Program-made: the position numbers and the translations under genes | Part shown: piece after piece, positions 62,601 through 64,000 of the stretch | Position numbering within the stretch: the stretch's first letter is position 1 | How the letters are laid out: the number at the start of each line of letters is the position of its first letter | The notes under the pieces: model-generated | Seen by the model: only the letters and a program-made list of their open reading frames with translations | What the model was told of the DNA's origin: nothing | Databases searched by the model: none | Origin: Streptomyces violaceusniger | GTDB taxonomy: Bacteria; Actinomycetota; Actinomycetes; Streptomycetales; Streptomycetaceae | Length of the DNA: 64,000 nt | Assembly (NCBI GenBank): GCA_005405945.1 | Contig: BJHW01000001.1 | Span: 2,666,001 to 2,730,000, forward strand | Direction of reading: 5' to 3'

Positions 62601-64000
62601 GCCCCATCGACCAGCCGTCACCGGCGATGTGATGCACCACCAGCACCAGCACCCAGGTATCGGGGTCGGGCCTGAGCAGCGTCACCTTCAGCGGGAGTTC
62701 CGCCGCCAGGTCGAAGACGTGCCCGGAGATCTGCTCGATGTGCTGCTCCAGCTCCGCAGCGGTCACGGGGATCACCGGCAGCTCGACGACCGCCTCCCAG
62801 GCGGGCACGATCTCCTGGTACGGCTCGCCGTCCTCCTGCGAGTACCGGGTCCGCAACGTCTCGTGCCGCGCCAGCACATCCTGCACGGCGGCCCGCAGCG
62901 CTTCGGTGTCGAGGCGGCCTGACAGGCGCAGCACCAGCGGAATGTTGTACAGGGCGCTGGCGCCCTCCAGCCGGTCCACGAACCACAGCCGACGCTGCGC
63001 GTACGACAACGGCAACCGCCCCGGACGCACCCCAGCCGTGACAGCAGGCCGCGACGGCAGTCCCTCCACTTCCGCCAGCCGCGCCGCCAGCCCCGCCACC
63101 GTCGGCGCCTCGAAGAGCTCGCGGACGGGAAGTTCGACACCGAGCACGGCGCGGACGCGGCTGACCAGGCGAACCGCCTGGAGCGAGTGCCCGCCGAGCG
63201 CGAAGAAGTCGTCGTCGACACCGACCCGCGGCACCCCCAGCACCTGCGCGAACACCGAGCACAGCAACTCCTCGCGCAGGCTCTCACGGCGCTGGGCGGG
63301 TGTGCCGGCCGTGGTGTCGCCAGGGGGAACCTCTGCGGGGTCGAGCACGTGCAACCGGCCCTCGCGGTCCCATCGCGCACGGGTACCGGTGGCCCGCATG
63401 GGAGTGTTGCCATCCATGAACGGGCAGGGCACGCTCGCGCCCTCGGCGTCGCCTCCGGTCACGTACAGCTCACCGGCGACACCCGGCGCCACGGGGTCGA
63501 GTTGCGCGTCGAGGACGTAGACACGGGCGTCCGGGCCCGCGACGTGCGCCTGCTGACGGGACCAGTCCTCCAGGACGCGCCGCCGCTCGGCCGAGTCGAG
63601 GATGTCGACGGCCCGCACGGAGCGGCCGGGGCGGCCGCCACGTCGTCGAGCACGCGCAGCAGGCGTGTGACGAGGGTTTCGGCGGTGTCGTGGTCGAAGA
63701 GGTCGGCGGCGTAGATCAGAGCGCCGTCCATGCCGGTGGGGCGGCCCTCGTCGTCGAATTGCTCCGCAACCTGAAGGTCGAGGTCGAACTTGGCGTCGCG
63801 GGTCCCGTACAGCAGGGGTTCGACGTCCGTGCCGACCAGCTCGGGCATGGTGAGCGGGGTGGACTGCACTTCCAGGACGAACTGGAAGAGGGGGTGGCGG
63901 GCCAGGGAGCGGACCGGGGCCAGTTCCTCCACGAGCCGTTCGAACGGCACCTCCTGGTGCTCCAGCGCCCCCAGCGCCGACACCCGCACCCGCCCCAGCA
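52727..64000 (-). CDS. Multimodular nonribosomal peptide synthetase, C-terminal part with thioesterase (5 frameshifts; runs off right edge)
   Basis: Six successive minus-strand frames carry one continuous NRPS. They join by single-base deletions near 63640, 62228, 59044, 57487 and 56175, each in a G or C run (for example GCGGGGAGG where GCGGGGGAGG is needed) and each shifting the frame the same way. With these restored the visible protein is about 3,760 residues: end of C, vestigial A, T; C-A-T; C-A-T; C-A-T-TE. Condensation domains have the full [11 protein letters not shown] motif, except C3 ([11 protein letters not shown]). No epimerisation or methylation domain is seen. The stop at 52727 lies 65 bp before the A-T-oxygenase gene. 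The N-terminus and the loading module are outside the window. Whether the deletions are real needs reads; I treat the gene as intact. Confidence 0.88.
56680..59860 (-). other. NRPS module 3: C-A-T
   Basis: Condensation domain about 59860-58480 ([18 protein letters not shown]), A domain about 58440-56915 ([62 protein letters not shown]), carrier [17 protein letters not shown] near 56785. Pocket residues read D-T-F-K-L-G-L-A-C; no confident substrate. The frame break near 57487 lies between A5 and A6. Confidence 0.8.
59870..63010 (-). other. NRPS module 2: C-A-T
   Basis: Condensation domain ([31 protein letters not shown]) at about 63010-61660, A domain at about 61620-60150 ([61 protein letters not shown] end with [10 protein letters not shown]), carrier [17 protein letters not shown] near 60035. 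Pocket residues by alignment to PheA read D-G-V-L-V-T-S-V-I, which I cannot assign to a substrate. Confidence 0.8.
63070..64000 (-). other. NRPS module 1: partial C, vestigial A, T
   Basis: The end of a condensation domain ([20 protein letters not shown] ... [20 protein letters not shown]) is followed within a few residues by [20 protein letters not shown] then LYVTGGD and [18 protein letters not shown], that is, only the A7-A8 neighbourhood of an A domain in decayed form. A normal linker and carrier follow ([17 protein letters not shown]). Motifs A1 to A6, including the P-loop and substrate pocket, are absent, about 330 residues short. The carrier cannot be loaded by its own module. Confidence 0.85.

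Noticed and set aside
52727..64000. Programmed frameshifting as an explanation for the NRPS breaks
   Set aside because: Five breaks with the same one-base loss at different G/C runs, without slippery-site or pseudoknot features, and the same defect in unrelated genes, point to sequencing error instead.

Overview
The window is high-GC DNA with the codon usage, ribosome-binding sites and gene families of a Streptomyces-like actinomycete. Nearly all large genes lie on the minus strand. I see no tRNA, rRNA or CRISPR array.

Layout. (1) 1-12.2 kb: a plant-polysaccharide cluster, all minus strand: a GH3 enzyme cut by the window edge, a COG4099-type esterase, a CE1-like esterase with a ricin/CBM13 lectin domain, a GH54 alpha-L-arabinofuranosidase with CBM13, a GH27 alpha-galactosidase with CBM13, an SGNH esterase, a damaged beta-helix protein and a second GH54-CBM13. 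Sites with the LacI-family core AANCGNTT lie upstream. (2) 12.9-24.2 kb: a region of insertion-sequence scars (a 1-kb DDE element with 36-bp inverted repeats, pieces of ISL3, IS630, IS1380, IS3, IS256 and IS110) and broken genes, with SDR, XRE, maleylpyruvate isomerase-like and Zn-alcohol dehydrogenase genes between them. (3) 24.3-27.2 kb: a complete-looking group II intron encoding a reverse transcriptase/maturase with an HNH-like tail. (4) 27.4-40.6 kb: a cytochrome P450, a coupled MATE/phosphotransferase pair, a thioesterase, an XRE/flavin monooxygenase/flavin reductase set, a divergent GntR-hpaBC locus with an extradiol dioxygenase remnant, and a GNAT. (5) 41.7-64 kb: a minus-strand nonribosomal peptide cluster that continues past the right edge.

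The peptide cluster. The visible part of the main NRPS reads (C)-vestigial A-T / C-A-T / C-A-T / C-A-T-TE. Its last A domain carries a glycine-like code. Downstream lie an A-T protein fused to a clavaminate-synthase-like Fe/2OG oxygenase, with an A code resembling that for diaminobutyrate, then a free-standing C-T protein. Three coupled genes follow: an argininosuccinate-lyase homologue, a GHMP (threonine) kinase and a cysteine-synthase homologue fused to an ATP-grasp ligase. Together they fit the phosphothreonine to aspartate adduct to 2,3-diaminobutyrate plus fumarate route proposed for friulimicin-type peptides. Overlapping start and stop codons tie the last five of these genes into one transcription unit.

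Data quality. At least fourteen otherwise intact coding segments are joined only by single-base deletions, mostly in runs of three or more G or C. Five are in the NRPS, all shifting the frame the same way. I read these mainly as homopolymer errors in the assembly and describe the joined genes.
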